From NCBI RefSeq assembly GCF_000023025.1, contig NC_012997.1:3903125-3967124 (forward strand): a DNA stretch of 64,000 nucleotides, read 5' to 3'. The DNA comes from Teredinibacter turnerae T7901. GTDB lineage: Bacteria > Pseudomonadota > Gammaproteobacteria > Pseudomonadales > Cellvibrionaceae. A model generated the notes under the pieces. The model was not told where the DNA came from. It did not search any database and saw nothing but the letters and a program-made list of their open reading frames with translations. Positions 54,184 to 64,000 of this stretch are shown in pieces. Positions within the stretch are counted from its first letter, which is position 1, and every line of letters begins with the position of its first letter. A program made the translations under genes and the position numbers.

Positions 54184-55248
54184 TTACTGGTGGTATCCGG
54201 CGGACAGTTCGTGAACAGCGTTAATGAACGCTCCTGCATGCACGGGATCGACCTCGGGTGTAATCCCATGGCCCAGGTTGAAAACATGGCCGCTACCGTG
54301 ACCATAGGATGCCAGAATACGGCCGACTTCATCGCGAATTGCAGAGGTTGAGGCATATAAAACGCTGGGGTCCATGTTTCCCTGCAACGCGACCTTGCCG
54401 CCTACACGCTCACGAGCATTGCCAATATCGGTGGTCCAATCCAGCCCCAAGGCCGTCACACCCGTCTCGGCCATCGCTTCGAGCCATTGCCCACCACCTT
54501 TAGTGAACAGGATAACCGGCACTTGGCGACCCTGGTGTTCGCGTATCAACCCGTTAACGATCTGTTGCATAGGCTTGAGAGAGAACTCGAGGTATGCGTC
54601 ATGAGCCAAAGCGCCGCCCCAGGAGTCGAATATCTGCACAGCCTGCGCACCAGCCCGAATCTGCGCATTCAAGTAGTCTGTGACCGACGCGACCAGTTTG
54701 TCCAACAGCAAACGGGCAACCTCAGGTTCGCTGTAGAGCATCGCTTTAGAGCGGCGAAAATCTTTGCTCGAACCGCCTTCAACCATATAGGTCATCAAAG
54801 TCCACGGACTTCCAGAAAAGCCTATAAGCGGCACAGCGCCATTCAGTTCGTGGCGAATTGTCTTCACCGCATCGAGGACGTAGGTCAGCTCGTTTTCGGC
54901 GTTGACCACAGGCAATGCTTCCACCTGCGCCGCCGTGCGCACTGGGTTGCGGAATTTCGGCCCTTCGCCGGTCTCGAAGTACAAGCCGAGCCCCATAGCG
55001 TCTGGCACGGTGAGAATATCGGAAAACAAGATGGCCGCATCCAGCGGATACCGCTGCAGAGGCTGCAATGTCACTTCACAAGCCAATTGGGGATTGGTAC
55101 ACAACCCCATAAAATCACCGGCCCGGGCGCGCGTAGCCCGATACTCGGGAAGGTAGCGCCCCGCTTGACGCATCATCCAAACGGGCGTTACATCCACAGG
55201 CTGTCCCTGCAGGGCTCGTAAAAAGCGGTCGTTTTTTAATTCAGTCAT
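54184..55248 (-). CDS. hemE: Uroporphyrinogen decarboxylase
   Basis: The 354-residue enzyme removes four carboxyl groups from uroporphyrinogen III to form coproporphyrinogen III in heme synthesis. Family signatures are complete: [16 protein letters not shown] at residues 22-37, [17 protein letters not shown] near 102, [17 protein letters not shown] near 144, FDSWGGAL near 207 and the C-terminal [14 protein letters not shown] near 325. Catalytic D78 (FSDIL) and Y155-type residues are present. ATG 55248 is 66 bases after gltD on the same strand, as in related bacteria. No damage is seen. Confidence 0.98.
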   Translation of the reverse strand: MTELKNDRFLRALQGQPVDVTPVWMMRQAGRYLPEYRATRARAGDFMGLCTNPQLACEVTLQPLQRYPLDAAILFSDILTVPDAMGLGLYFETGEGPKFRNPVRTAAQVEALPVVNAENELTYVLDAVKTIRHELNGAVPLIGFSGSPWTLMTYMVEGGSSKDFRRSKAMLYSEPEVARLLLDKLVASVTDYLNAQIRAGAQAVQIFDSWGGALAHDAYLEFSLKPMQQIVNGLIREHQGRQVPVILFTKGGGQWLEAMAETGVTALGLDWTTDIGNARERVGGKVALQGNMDPSVLYASTSAIRDEVGRILASYGHGSGHVFNLGHGITPEVDPVHAGAFINAVHELSAGYHQ

Positions 55249-55314
55249 ACTCTAATTACGGCCCTTGGTTTACCGGTTGTACCTTTAATCGTCGGGGTTC
55301 AACATCTACAGGGT

Positions 55315-56751
<1,437 letters not shown>

Positions 56752-56784
56752 TCAACTGCGATACCCATCATCGCAAGAGAAAAC

Positions 56785-59700
56785 TTATTCAGATCGTTGC
56801 TTAACACTGTTAAGAAGGTTGTCCAAGCTCGCCGCTTTAGGCTTCACTAACCAGAATTTGCCGATGTAATCATCGAAATTATCCAGCAGGTGTTGGCCCC
56901 AGGCGCTCTCGGTTTCCGCAACAAATTCTTTAATAACATCGCGCAGGTGTACGCGATGCGCTTCCAGCAGCTCGGTGTTCACGCGGGTAATATCGACCAG
57001 CTCGTGGTTGTACTTGTCGACAAAGGTATTGGCTTCATCGAGCACATAGGCAAAGCCACCCGTCATACCCGCGCCAAAGTTAACCCCGGTTTCGCCCAGC
57101 ACAGTGACAATACCGCCAGTCATATACTCACAACAGTGATCGCCTGCGCCTTCAACCACAACGTGCGCACCGGAGTTACGCACCCCGCAGCGTTCGCCCG
57201 CCTGGCCGGCCGCAAACAATTTACCGCCGGTAGCACCATACAAGCAGGTGTTACCCATAATGCTGGTTTTCTGGCTGGCAAATGCAGAGCCTTTTGGAGG
57301 ACGTATCACCAGCTTGCCGCCAGCCATGCCTTTGCCGACATAGTCGTTGGCATCGCCTTCCAGATACATGTGCAAACCACCCGCATTCCAGACACCAAAG
57401 CTCTGGCCTGCCACACCGGTCAATTTGAGCACCAATGGCTTGTCGGCCATACCCAGATTGCCGTGGCGCTTGGCAATTTCACCACTGATGCGCGCCCCGA
57501 TAGAGCGGTCACAGTTGGTGACATTAAACGCAAATTCACCGCCAGACTTCGCATCGATCGTTGGCAGCACTTCAGCCACCATACGCTCAGCCAGCTCGCC
57601 TTTGTCGAAAGGCGCGTTGCGCGGCTCGACACAGAACTGCGGCTTAGAGTCCAGCAGGGCGTCGGTGTATAACATTGGCGACAGATCCAGCTTCTGCTGC
57701 TTCTGAGTGTTCCCGTCGATCGCTTCCAGCAGGTCCACGCGCCCGATTAATTCATCCAGAGTGCGCACACCGATCTGAGCCATCCATTCCCGCGCTTCAC
57801 GCGCGACAAACAGGAAGAAGTTTTTCGCCATTTCGACAGTGCCGATATAGTGGTCCTGCCGCAGCCGGTCCTGCTGAGTAGCAACGCCGGTCGCACAGTT
57901 GTTCAGGTGGCATATCCGCAGATATTTACAGCCCAGCGCAACCATAGGCGCAGTACCAAAACCAAAGGTTTCCGCACCGAGGATCGCAGCTTTCACAACA
58001 TCCAGGCCGGATTTCAAACCGCCATCGGTTTGTACGCGAACTTTGCCGCGCAAATCGTTGGCGCGCAGCGTCTGGTGGGTTTCGGCAAGACCGAGCTCCC
58101 AGGGCGAACCGGCATAGCGAATCGACGTGAGCGGGCTGGCAGCGGTACCACCGTCGTAGCCAGAGATCGTGATCAAGTCTGCATAAGCTTTGGCCACACC
58201 CGCGGCAATAGTGCCAACACCAGGGCGAGACACCAGCTTCACCGATACCAGCGCATCGGGGTTAACCTGTTTCAGGTCGAAAATCAGCTGCGCCAAATCC
58301 TCAATCGAGTAAATATCGTGGTGCGGTGGTGGAGAAATCAGAGTCACGCCAGGCACCGAATAACGCAGCCGCGCAATCAGTTGATTGACCTTACCGCCGG
58401 GTAGCTGACCGCCCTCACCAGGTTTTGCCCCCTGCGCAACCTTGATCTGCAATACTTCCGCGTTGACCAGGTAATGCGGGGTCACACCGAAACGGCCGGA
58501 AGCCACCTGCTTGATTTTCGATACTTTGTTGGTGCCGAAACGGGCGGGATCTTCACCGCCTTCACCACTGTTGGAGCGGCCGCCCAGGCTGTTCATCGCC
58601 TCCGCCAGCGCTTCGTGCGCTTCAGGACTGAGCGCCCCGAGGGACATAGCCGCGGAATCGAAACGGCGAACAATACTTTCAACAGGCTCGACTTCCTCCA
58701 GCGGAATCGACTGGCCCACTTTCAACTGCAGCATATCGCGCAGTGTCGCCACAGGGCGCTTGTTCACCAGCTCGGCGTAATCCCGCCAGGTGGCGTAATC
58801 GCCCGACTGAACCGCCGTTTGCAGCGTTTTAACCACGTCCGGGTTGAACGCGTGGTACTCCTGCCCGTGCACGTACTTGAGCAGACCGCCAGGGGCGATT
58901 GGCTTGCGCGCTTTCCAGGCAACTTTTGCCAGTTCTTTTTGGTCCGCCTCAAGGTCGCTAAATTCAGCACCTTTCAAACGACTGGCGGTACCGCTAAAGC
59001 AGATATCCACCACATCTTCAGACAGGCCAATCGCTTCAAACAATTGCGCACCACGATAAGAGGCGACGGTAGAAATTCCCATTTTAGAAAGGATTTTAAG
59101 CAACCCTTTGTCCAAGCCTTTGCGATAGTTAGTGGCCGCGTCGGCATAGTCACGCAACAACTCGCCAGACTTGATCAGTCGCTCGATGATGTAGTAACTC
59201 AGGTAAGGGAACACCGCGGTGGCACCGTATCCGATCAAGGACGCGACCTGGTGTGGGTCACGCGCGGTACCGGTATCCACAATAATATTGGCGTCGCAGC
59301 GGAGGCCTTCGCGCGTTAAACGATGGTGCACAGCACCGGTCGCCAAGAGCGCGTGGATAGGCAGCTTGCCTTCAACAAACTTGCGATCCGACAGTACCAC
59401 CAGGGTTTTGCCCGCTTTAACCTGGGCAATCACGTTCTCCAGCATCAGCTCGATGGCCTGCTTCAGACCGATGGTTGCCGGGTCGTAGTGCAAATCGATT
59501 TGCGCGACTTCATAGCCGGGGCGATCCAGCGTCATAAGCGCGCGGAACTTGGTCGGTGACAACACCGGGCTAGTCAGGATCACTCGGTTGGCATGATCCT
59601 CGGTTTCGTCAAAAACCGACAACTCACGTCCAATACAGGTTTCCAGCGACATCACAATCGCTTCCCGCAGGGGATCGATTGGCGGGTTGGTGACCTGCGC

Positions 59701-61251
59701 AAACTGCTGACGGAAATAATCGTAGAGCGAGCGATTTTTTAGCGAAAGCACGGCCATCGGGGTGTCGTCCCCCATCGAACCAACCGCTTCCTGGCCAGAT
59801 TCCGCCAGCGGGCGTACAACCTGATCACACTCTTCGAAACTCGCCTGGTACAGCTTCATCGCTGCGGTAATCTGAGCATCGGTAAAGTGATTTTCCGGCA
59901 GCTCTTTATCCAGACCTGTTTCAATACGGAAAGCCTTGGCTTTCATCCACTGCTGGTAGGGTTGCCCCTTCTTCAGCAGTTGATCGATTTCTTCGGTGCC
60001 GTGAAGTTCACCGGTCAAGGTGTCGACAGACAGGATTTGACCTGGCCCCAAGCGGCCTTTGGTTACCACATCTTCCGGCGCATAATCGTAAACGCCGATT
60101 TCGGAGGCCACCGTAATGATATCGTCTTTAGTGATAACCCACCGGGACGGGCGTAAACCGTTGCGATCCAGCGTACAGACGGCGTAGCGGCCGTCGGTCA
60201 GCACCAGGCCCGCCGGGCCATCCCAGGGCTCAATATGCATTGAGTTATATTCGTAAAATGCACGCAGATCTGCGTCCATGTGGTCTACATTCTGCCACGC
60301 GGGCGGAACCAGCATCCGCGCTGCGCGGTGCAGTTCCATACCGCCAACCAGCAACAACTCAAGCATATTATCGAGGCTGGAGGAGTCTGAACCCACACGG
60401 TTGACCAGCGGCACAATGTCTTCAACATTTGGCAGCAGTGGCGTCTGGAATTTTTTAGTCCGCGCCACAGACCAGTTGCGGTTACCCATAATGGTGTTAA
60501 TTTCACCGTTGTGGGCAAGCATGCGGAACGGCTGGGCCAGCGGCCATTCAGGCGCGGTATTGGTGGAGAAACGCTGGTGGAACACGCAAATTGCGGTCTC
60601 CAAATGCTCGTCCGCCAAATCCCTATAAAAGGAAGGTAGATCGACCGGCATCATCAGCCCTTTAAAAGAAAGGACCTTATTGCTCAGGCTCGACACATAG
60701 AATGATTTGTCCTGCCCCAGACGTATTTCGGCTTTGCGGCGAGCAACGAACAACTTGGCGCCAAGCTCGCGCGCGTCTGCTCCGTCAGCGTTGACAAAGA
60801 CGTGAAAGATTGATGGCAAGGTTTTTAAGGCAATGGGGCCAAGGCAATCGGAGTTTGTCGGCACTTCGCGCCACGCAATCTCTGTTAAACCTTGCGCGGC
60901 CAGCTCCTCTTCCAAAACTTTGCGCGACGCGTCTGCTAACTTTTCATCACGGTTCAGCATAATGCTGCCAATACCGTAATCACTGCCCAACTCGAGGTTT
61001 AGCTCCTCTCGGGCAATGGTACGCAAAAAACTGTCGGGCTTTTGGATTAGCAGACCGCAACCATCACCTGTTTTGCCATCGGCCGCAATACCACCACGGT
61101 GGGTCATGCAGGTGAGTGCTTCGATGCCGGTTTGAAGTAACTTGTGGCTGGGTTTGCCTTTGAGGTGGGCAATCAACCCAAAACCACAGTTATCCTTAAA
61201 CTCATCCAGACGGTAAAGACCTGTACTCATAGAATCATTCACTTTTGTCAT
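56785..61251 (-). CDS. gltB: Glutamate synthase (NADPH) large subunit
   Basis: The 1488-residue enzyme makes two glutamates from glutamine and 2-oxoglutarate. It contains an N-terminal class II glutaminase domain whose catalytic cysteine is C22 counted from ATG 61251 ([10 protein letters not shown]), a central domain, the FMN-binding synthase domain with the [16 protein letters not shown] segment and the 3Fe-4S cysteines [15 protein letters not shown], and the C-terminal GXGXG beta-helix domain. The seven-residue lead before MSTGLYR could be skipped by starting at 61230, as in pseudomonads; both ATG codons have weak ribosome-binding sites. The mature form needs the cysteine exposed, so a propeptide is processed. 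Confidence 0.98.
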   Translation of the reverse strand: MTKVNDSMSTGLYRLDEFKDNCGFGLIAHLKGKPSHKLLQTGIEALTCMTHRGGIAADGKTGDGCGLLIQKPDSFLRTIAREELNLELGSDYGIGSIMLNRDEKLADASRKVLEEELAAQGLTEIAWREVPTNSDCLGPIALKTLPSIFHVFVNADGADARELGAKLFVARRKAEIRLGQDKSFYVSSLSNKVLSFKGLMMPVDLPSFYRDLADEHLETAICVFHQRFSTNTAPEWPLAQPFRMLAHNGEINTIMGNRNWSVARTKKFQTPLLPNVEDIVPLVNRVGSDSSSLDNMLELLLVGGMELHRAARMLVPPAWQNVDHMDADLRAFYEYNSMHIEPWDGPAGLVLTDGRYAVCTLDRNGLRPSRWVITKDDIITVASEIGVYDYAPEDVVTKGRLGPGQILSVDTLTGELHGTEEIDQLLKKGQPYQQWMKAKAFRIETGLDKELPENHFTDAQITAAMKLYQASFEECDQVVRPLAESGQEAVGSMGDDTPMAVLSLKNRSLYDYFRQQFAQVTNPPIDPLREAIVMSLETCIGRELSVFDETEDHANRVILTSPVLSPTKFRALMTLDRPGYEVAQIDLHYDPATIGLKQAIELMLENVIAQVKAGKTLVVLSDRKFVEGKLPIHALLATGAVHHRLTREGLRCDANIIVDTGTARDPHQVASLIGYGATAVFPYLSYYIIERLIKSGELLRDYADAATNYRKGLDKGLLKILSKMGISTVASYRGAQLFEAIGLSEDVVDICFSGTASRLKGAEFSDLEADQKELAKVAWKARKPIAPGGLLKYVHGQEYHAFNPDVVKTLQTAVQSGDYATWRDYAELVNKRPVATLRDMLQLKVGQSIPLEEVEPVESIVRRFDSAAMSLGALSPEAHEALAEAMNSLGGRSNSGEGGEDPARFGTNKVSKIKQVASGRFGVTPHYLVNAEVLQIKVAQGAKPGEGGQLPGGKVNQLIARLRYSVPGVTLISPPPHHDIYSIEDLAQLIFDLKQVNPDALVSVKLVSRPGVGTIAAGVAKAYADLITISGYDGGTAASPLTSIRYAGSPWELGLAETHQTLRANDLRGKVRVQTDGGLKSGLDVVKAAILGAETFGFGTAPMVALGCKYLRICHLNNCATGVATQQDRLRQDHYIGTVEMAKNFFLFVAREAREWMAQIGVRTLDELIGRVDLLEAIDGNTQKQQKLDLSPMLYTDALLDSKPQFCVEPRNAPFDKGELAERMVAEVLPTIDAKSGGEFAFNVTNCDRSIGARISGEIAKRHGNLGMADKPLVLKLTGVAGQSFGVWNAGGLHMYLEGDANDYVGKGMAGGKLVIRPPKGSAFASQKTSIMGNTCLYGATGGKLFAAGQAGERCGVRNSGAHVVVEGAGDHCCEYMTGGIVTVLGETGVNFGAGMTGGFAYVLDEANTFVDKYNHELVDITRVNTELLEAHRVHLRDVIKEFVAETESAWGQHLLDNFDDYIGKFWLVKPKAASLDNLLNSVKQRSE

Positions 61252-61373
61252 ACTTTCGCTTGATCAGTTAGATCCGAAATCGCCAAAGCAATGCGAGTGC
61301 ATGTTTCGCACCGCAATGCGGCACCTTCAGAAACTGTCCCAGAAAACGGCGTTGGAAATCTTTTCCCGCCAGA

Positions 61374-61396
61374 CAAAAAAGCCCCAGTACTGGGGC
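61374..61396 (-). terminator. Rho-independent terminator after the damX-like gene
   Basis: GCCCCAGTACTGGGGC (61381-61396) is a self-complementary 8-bp stem, followed on the minus strand by a run of T (complement of 61375-61380). It lies between the damX-like stop at 61506 and the gltB start, so gltB has its own promoter. Confidence 0.85.
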
Positions 61397-61505
61397 TTCT
61401 TGAGATTTGGGCGCAGAATGTTAACTGCATGTCCCTCTGATAGCAAGAAGAATATCGGCGAACGCCTTTGATGTAGCATTTAAAATACGTAAAACGCACC
61501 TAAAA

Positions 61506-62969
61506 TCATCGATTTTCTTTTATTTCGCGCTTAACATCGCCAATTGCTCTAGGCCAGGGTCCGGCGCTTTTTTGTTCTTTAGGTAGAGATTTTAATGCTA
61601 AAAGTGCCGCTTCTTTAGACTCATAAACGCCCGCCAAAACCACATACACGGGTCGCCCTGCACGCAAAACGCGATATAAATGAAGGTCTTTTTTGTTAGA
61701 TTGTCGTGCCAAATAGGCCTCGAGTGCGCCTTTTTTGGTCGCGGAGAGAACCTGCAGAGTGAATTCTGTGTCCTTTCGTGAAAGTAAAAATACCTCGTCC
61801 GATGTTAAACCGTCTACTTTCACCGTAGATTTCTTTGGATATGACACTTGGGTAACACTTGGTGCAGGAGTGGGAGTTGGTTCCGCGACAGTCATCTCGA
61901 GCGGTTCATTCACCTCGCGCTCTCCCTGAACTGCAGCACGAGTGCCTTCATCGAGATCGCCAGCAACCTGATCAACTTCGCTCTCCGGTGCGAAAGAAGG
62001 TTTGAACGCGCTTTCAGCATCACTATCAGCCGGGATTAGCGTTTTACCATCTGAAATTGGCGCAGGCAGAGGCGTATGATTTATCGAAGGCTCACTATCG
62101 TCGCGCAATACTAGTGCCCAAACTAAAACAGTGGTCAGCAGTGCAAGCGCAACGATATGCCCGACAGGTAACGTTTTTCGAGGCGCCCGCTGCGTTTCTA
62201 TTGGGTCCAGATCGCCGACCTCGGGCAAATCGAAAGTGACCTGCGACATCGACTGGTTACCCTGTGCTTCGGCACTAATCGCTAACAAAACTTCGGCTTT
62301 CCCAGGATTACCCTGCGCTTGATCCCATGCCTGATCAAACACCTCTGCAGAATAGTCATCGCCGCCGGCACGGAGGAATCCAGCCACCCAGTCATCGCGC
62401 AACAGAGGCGGGCACTCAAAATCGTAAACCGGCACATCAACCAACTGCAGAGCGTCGACACGCTCTAGAAAACCTCGCTCGGCGGAGAAGACAAGCCGCA
62501 ATCCAAAACCCGAATTGCCGCCTCCTTGAAGTAGACTCAACAGCGCACCCAGCGCAGCATCGTCCACAAAATCTGCATTATCGATGAGCACGACCGCTTT
62601 CATCTGCTCTGCAGCCAATTGCTGCGACCAAACCCGCACTTGAGCCAGAAGCTCACCGGCGGTTGATTTGGCTAGGACACCAAGGGCGCGCAAAATTTTA
62701 GCAAGCAGATCGCCGAGCTCTGTTTTTGAAGAGAGGGTAACCAGAATACACTCGTCGACACTATCGAATTGACGACCGAGTTCGTGAATCAACGTGGTTT
62801 TACCGGTGGCTTCTGCTCCAACAACAATTGGCAGACCATCGCCAAATTGGACAAGATGCACCACCTGATCGAGCAGAGCATCTCTCTCGTGACTGGTATA
62901 GTAAGGGCTGTTGGAATCAGCGGGAGAAGATACGACGATGTCTTCGTGCCTGTCCGTACGTTCCCCCAT
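61506..62969 (-). CDS. damX: AAA/SPOR-domain cell-division protein, DamX type
   Basis: The 487-residue protein starts with an ATPase-like domain (Walker A VGAEATGKTTLIHE near residue 51, Walker B-like AVVLIDNADF near 123). A membrane helix follows near residues 267-285 (HIVALALLTTVLVWALVL), then a periplasmic linker rich in acidic residues, and a C-terminal SPOR domain (about 400-480, FTLQVLSATKKGALEAYLAR and YVVLAGVYESKEAALLAL) that binds denuded septal peptidoglycan. This layout and the position between aroB and gltB match DamX of gammaproteobacteria. ATG 62969 follows GAGGTCTTT. A terminator follows the stop. Confidence 0.92.
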   Translation of the reverse strand: MGERTDRHEDIVVSSPADSNSPYYTSHERDALLDQVVHLVQFGDGLPIVVGAEATGKTTLIHELGRQFDSVDECILVTLSSKTELGDLLAKILRALGVLAKSTAGELLAQVRVWSQQLAAEQMKAVVLIDNADFVDDAALGALLSLLQGGGNSGFGLRLVFSAERGFLERVDALQLVDVPVYDFECPPLLRDDWVAGFLRAGGDDYSAEVFDQAWDQAQGNPGKAEVLLAISAEAQGNQSMSQVTFDLPEVGDLDPIETQRAPRKTLPVGHIVALALLTTVLVWALVLRDDSEPSINHTPLPAPISDGKTLIPADSDAESAFKPSFAPESEVDQVAGDLDEGTRAAVQGEREVNEPLEMTVAEPTPTPAPSVTQVSYPKKSTVKVDGLTSDEVFLLSRKDTEFTLQVLSATKKGALEAYLARQSNKKDLHLYRVLRAGRPVYVVLAGVYESKEAALLALKSLPKEQKSAGPWPRAIGDVKREIKENR

Positions 62970-63070
62970 AAAGACCTCGCCTGGCTAATAATGTGTGTAA
63001 ATGTCCGCTTACATCGCTGAATAGGTGTTTTGCTATCGCACGCAAAGAATGTCTTCACCCTGCAGAGCAC

Positions 63071-64000
63071 TTAGCCTATGCAGCGATCCCGGAGCAACTG
63101 CTGCAATACCACGGCATCGAAGTCACCTGTCACCACGGCATTACCCAAACCACGCTGTAACACCAGGCGGAGCCCCCCGTCGAGCACTTTTTTATCGATA
63201 GCCATATATCTCATGAAGGCATCGGGACTCATACCTGACGGAGGCTCAGTCGGCAAGCCTGCTGCGGCGATCAATGCTACTGCGCGATCACACTCCTTCG
63301 CGTCAAGCCACCCCAATCGCGAAGAAAGCTCGCAAGCCAACACCATACCTGCGCCCACGGCCTCGCCGTGCACCCAATCACCATACCCCTGATGAGATTC
63401 GATAGCGTGACCGAAGGTGTGACCCAAATTTAGAATTGCGCGAATTCCCGACTCTTTTTCATCCTGGGCAACAACCCGGGCTTTAATCGCACATGACACT
63501 TCAATCGCATACGCCAAGGCCTCTGACTCTCTCGCTAACAGCGCTGGCATATTCGTTTCGAGCCACTCAAAAAATGGGATATCTGCAATTATTCCGTATT
63601 TGATGACTTCCGCCAAACCTGCACTTAATTCTCGTTCCGGCAGGGTGTCCAACACCTGCGTATCGATAACCACCGCTTGCGGCTGGTAAAAAGCGCCGAT
63701 CATGTTCTTGCCTTGCGGGTGATTGACTCCAGTCTTGCCGCCTACGGAAGAGTCAACTTGCGACAGCAAAGTGGTAGGCACCTGGATGAAGTTCACTCCG
63801 CGCTGGTAACAGGCCGCAGCGAAGCCAGTCATATCACCAACGACACCACCTCCCAGAGCAATCAAGGTCGTTTTTCGATTGTGGCGCTGCGCTATCAGCG
63901 TATCGAAAATAGTGTTGAGCACACCCAGAGTTTTGTGTTGCTCACCATCGGGTAAGACGACCGAATCAAGTTTGTCACAATGAGACAAGGTGGCTTTCAG
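63071..64000 (-). CDS. aroB: 3-dehydroquinate synthase AroB (5' end beyond right edge)
   Basis: The visible 309 codons cover all but about the first 50 residues of the usual 360. The enzyme converts DAHP to 3-dehydroquinate in the shikimate pathway, using NAD and a metal. Motifs are intact: [61 protein letters not shown], and the metal-binding [12 protein letters not shown] with [15 protein letters not shown]. The frame is open to base 64000, and the first ATG-like codons seen are internal. It precedes the damX-like gene in the standard aroK-aroB-damX-gltBD-hemE order. Confidence 0.98.
   Translation of the reverse strand: MKATLSHCDKLDSVVLPDGEQHKTLGVLNTIFDTLIAQRHNRKTTLIALGGGVVGDMTGFAAACYQRGVNFIQVPTTLLSQVDSSVGGKTGVNHPQGKNMIGAFYQPQAVVIDTQVLDTLPERELSAGLAEVIKYGIIADIPFFEWLETNMPALLARESEALAYAIEVSCAIKARVVAQDEKESGIRAILNLGHTFGHAIESHQGYGDWVHGEAVGAGMVLACELSSRLGWLDAKECDRAVALIAAAGLPTEPPSGMSPDAFMRYMAIDKKVLDGGLRLVLQRGLGNAVVTGDFDAVVLQQLLRDRCIG

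Noticed and set aside
53967-54356. Minus-strand open frame of 129 codons after hemE
   Set aside because: Most of it lies inside hemE in another frame, it has no ribosome-binding site, and the residue pattern is not protein-like.

Overview
The window comes from a marine or plant-polymer-degrading gammaproteobacterium, most likely of the Cellvibrionaceae group (Teredinibacter/Saccharophagus type). Three things point there: a secreted cellulase with a family-2 cellulose-binding module joined to a GH5 domain by a linker of about 90 residues that is nearly all serine; a TonB-dependent receptor preceded by FecI/FecR-type regulators; and pseudomonad-like housekeeping gene order (aroB-damX-gltB-gltD-hemE and nnr-tsaE-amiB-mutL-miaA-hfq-hflX-hflK-hflC). 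The assignment is inferred from protein content and synteny, not from a database search. No tRNA, rRNA, CRISPR array, insertion sequence or prophage gene was seen.

Region 1 (1-7.6 kb) is accessory. It starts with the end of a chemotaxis receptor and a DUF1348 gene. It then holds a minus-strand run read from 6540 to 1830: AhpD-like protein, secreted YHS protein, a bufferin-type precursor (DUF2282), its MNIO maturation enzyme (DUF692, BufB), the partner BufC (DUF2063), a DoxX membrane protein and a PNPOx-fold flavoprotein. A divergent LysR regulator lies at the head. This looks like a locus for making and using a cysteine-modified, metal-binding periplasmic peptide, and is the most interesting part of the window.

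Region 2 (7.7-14.8 kb) is a cell-surface signalling and uptake locus: ECF sigma factor, FecR-like anti-sigma, a TonB-dependent receptor with an N-terminal STN signalling domain, and an exported metallophosphoesterase. The receptor start is unresolved, because a strong terminator, a long hairpin, a possible frameshift and a second signal peptide with its own ribosome-binding site all lie in its first 550 bases.

Region 3 (14.9-29.6 kb) is a mosaic of short units: amine oxidase/unknown/flavodoxin, 5'-deoxynucleotidase YfbR, RNA helicase DbpA, a TSUP permease, a second flavodoxin, a secreted protein with a c-type heme motif, YajQ with a DUF3820 protein, ribosome hibernation factor, a DUF4404 protein, a thioesterase, the periplasmic methionine-sulfoxide repair pair MsrP/MsrQ, a LysR regulator and a small secreted orphan. 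A 959-base AT-rich gap (29584-30542) carries a terminator with no gene in front of it, suggesting a small RNA.

Region 4 (30.5-44.9 kb) is conserved core: purA, hisZ, a DUF2065 gene, hflC-hflK, hflX, hfq, miaA, mutL, amiB, tsaE and nnr on the minus strand, many overlapping by 1-4 bases, with queG divergent.

Region 5 (44.9-64 kb) has the cellulase, an MFS transporter, an unknown small protein, orn and the divergent rsgA-sulfurtransferase-psd group, a degenerate HD-GYP protein, and hemE-gltD-gltB-damX-aroB, with aroB cut by the right edge. Starts given here are often internal to the longest open frame, chosen by ribosome-binding site, signal peptide or family alignment; several genes use TTG or GTG.
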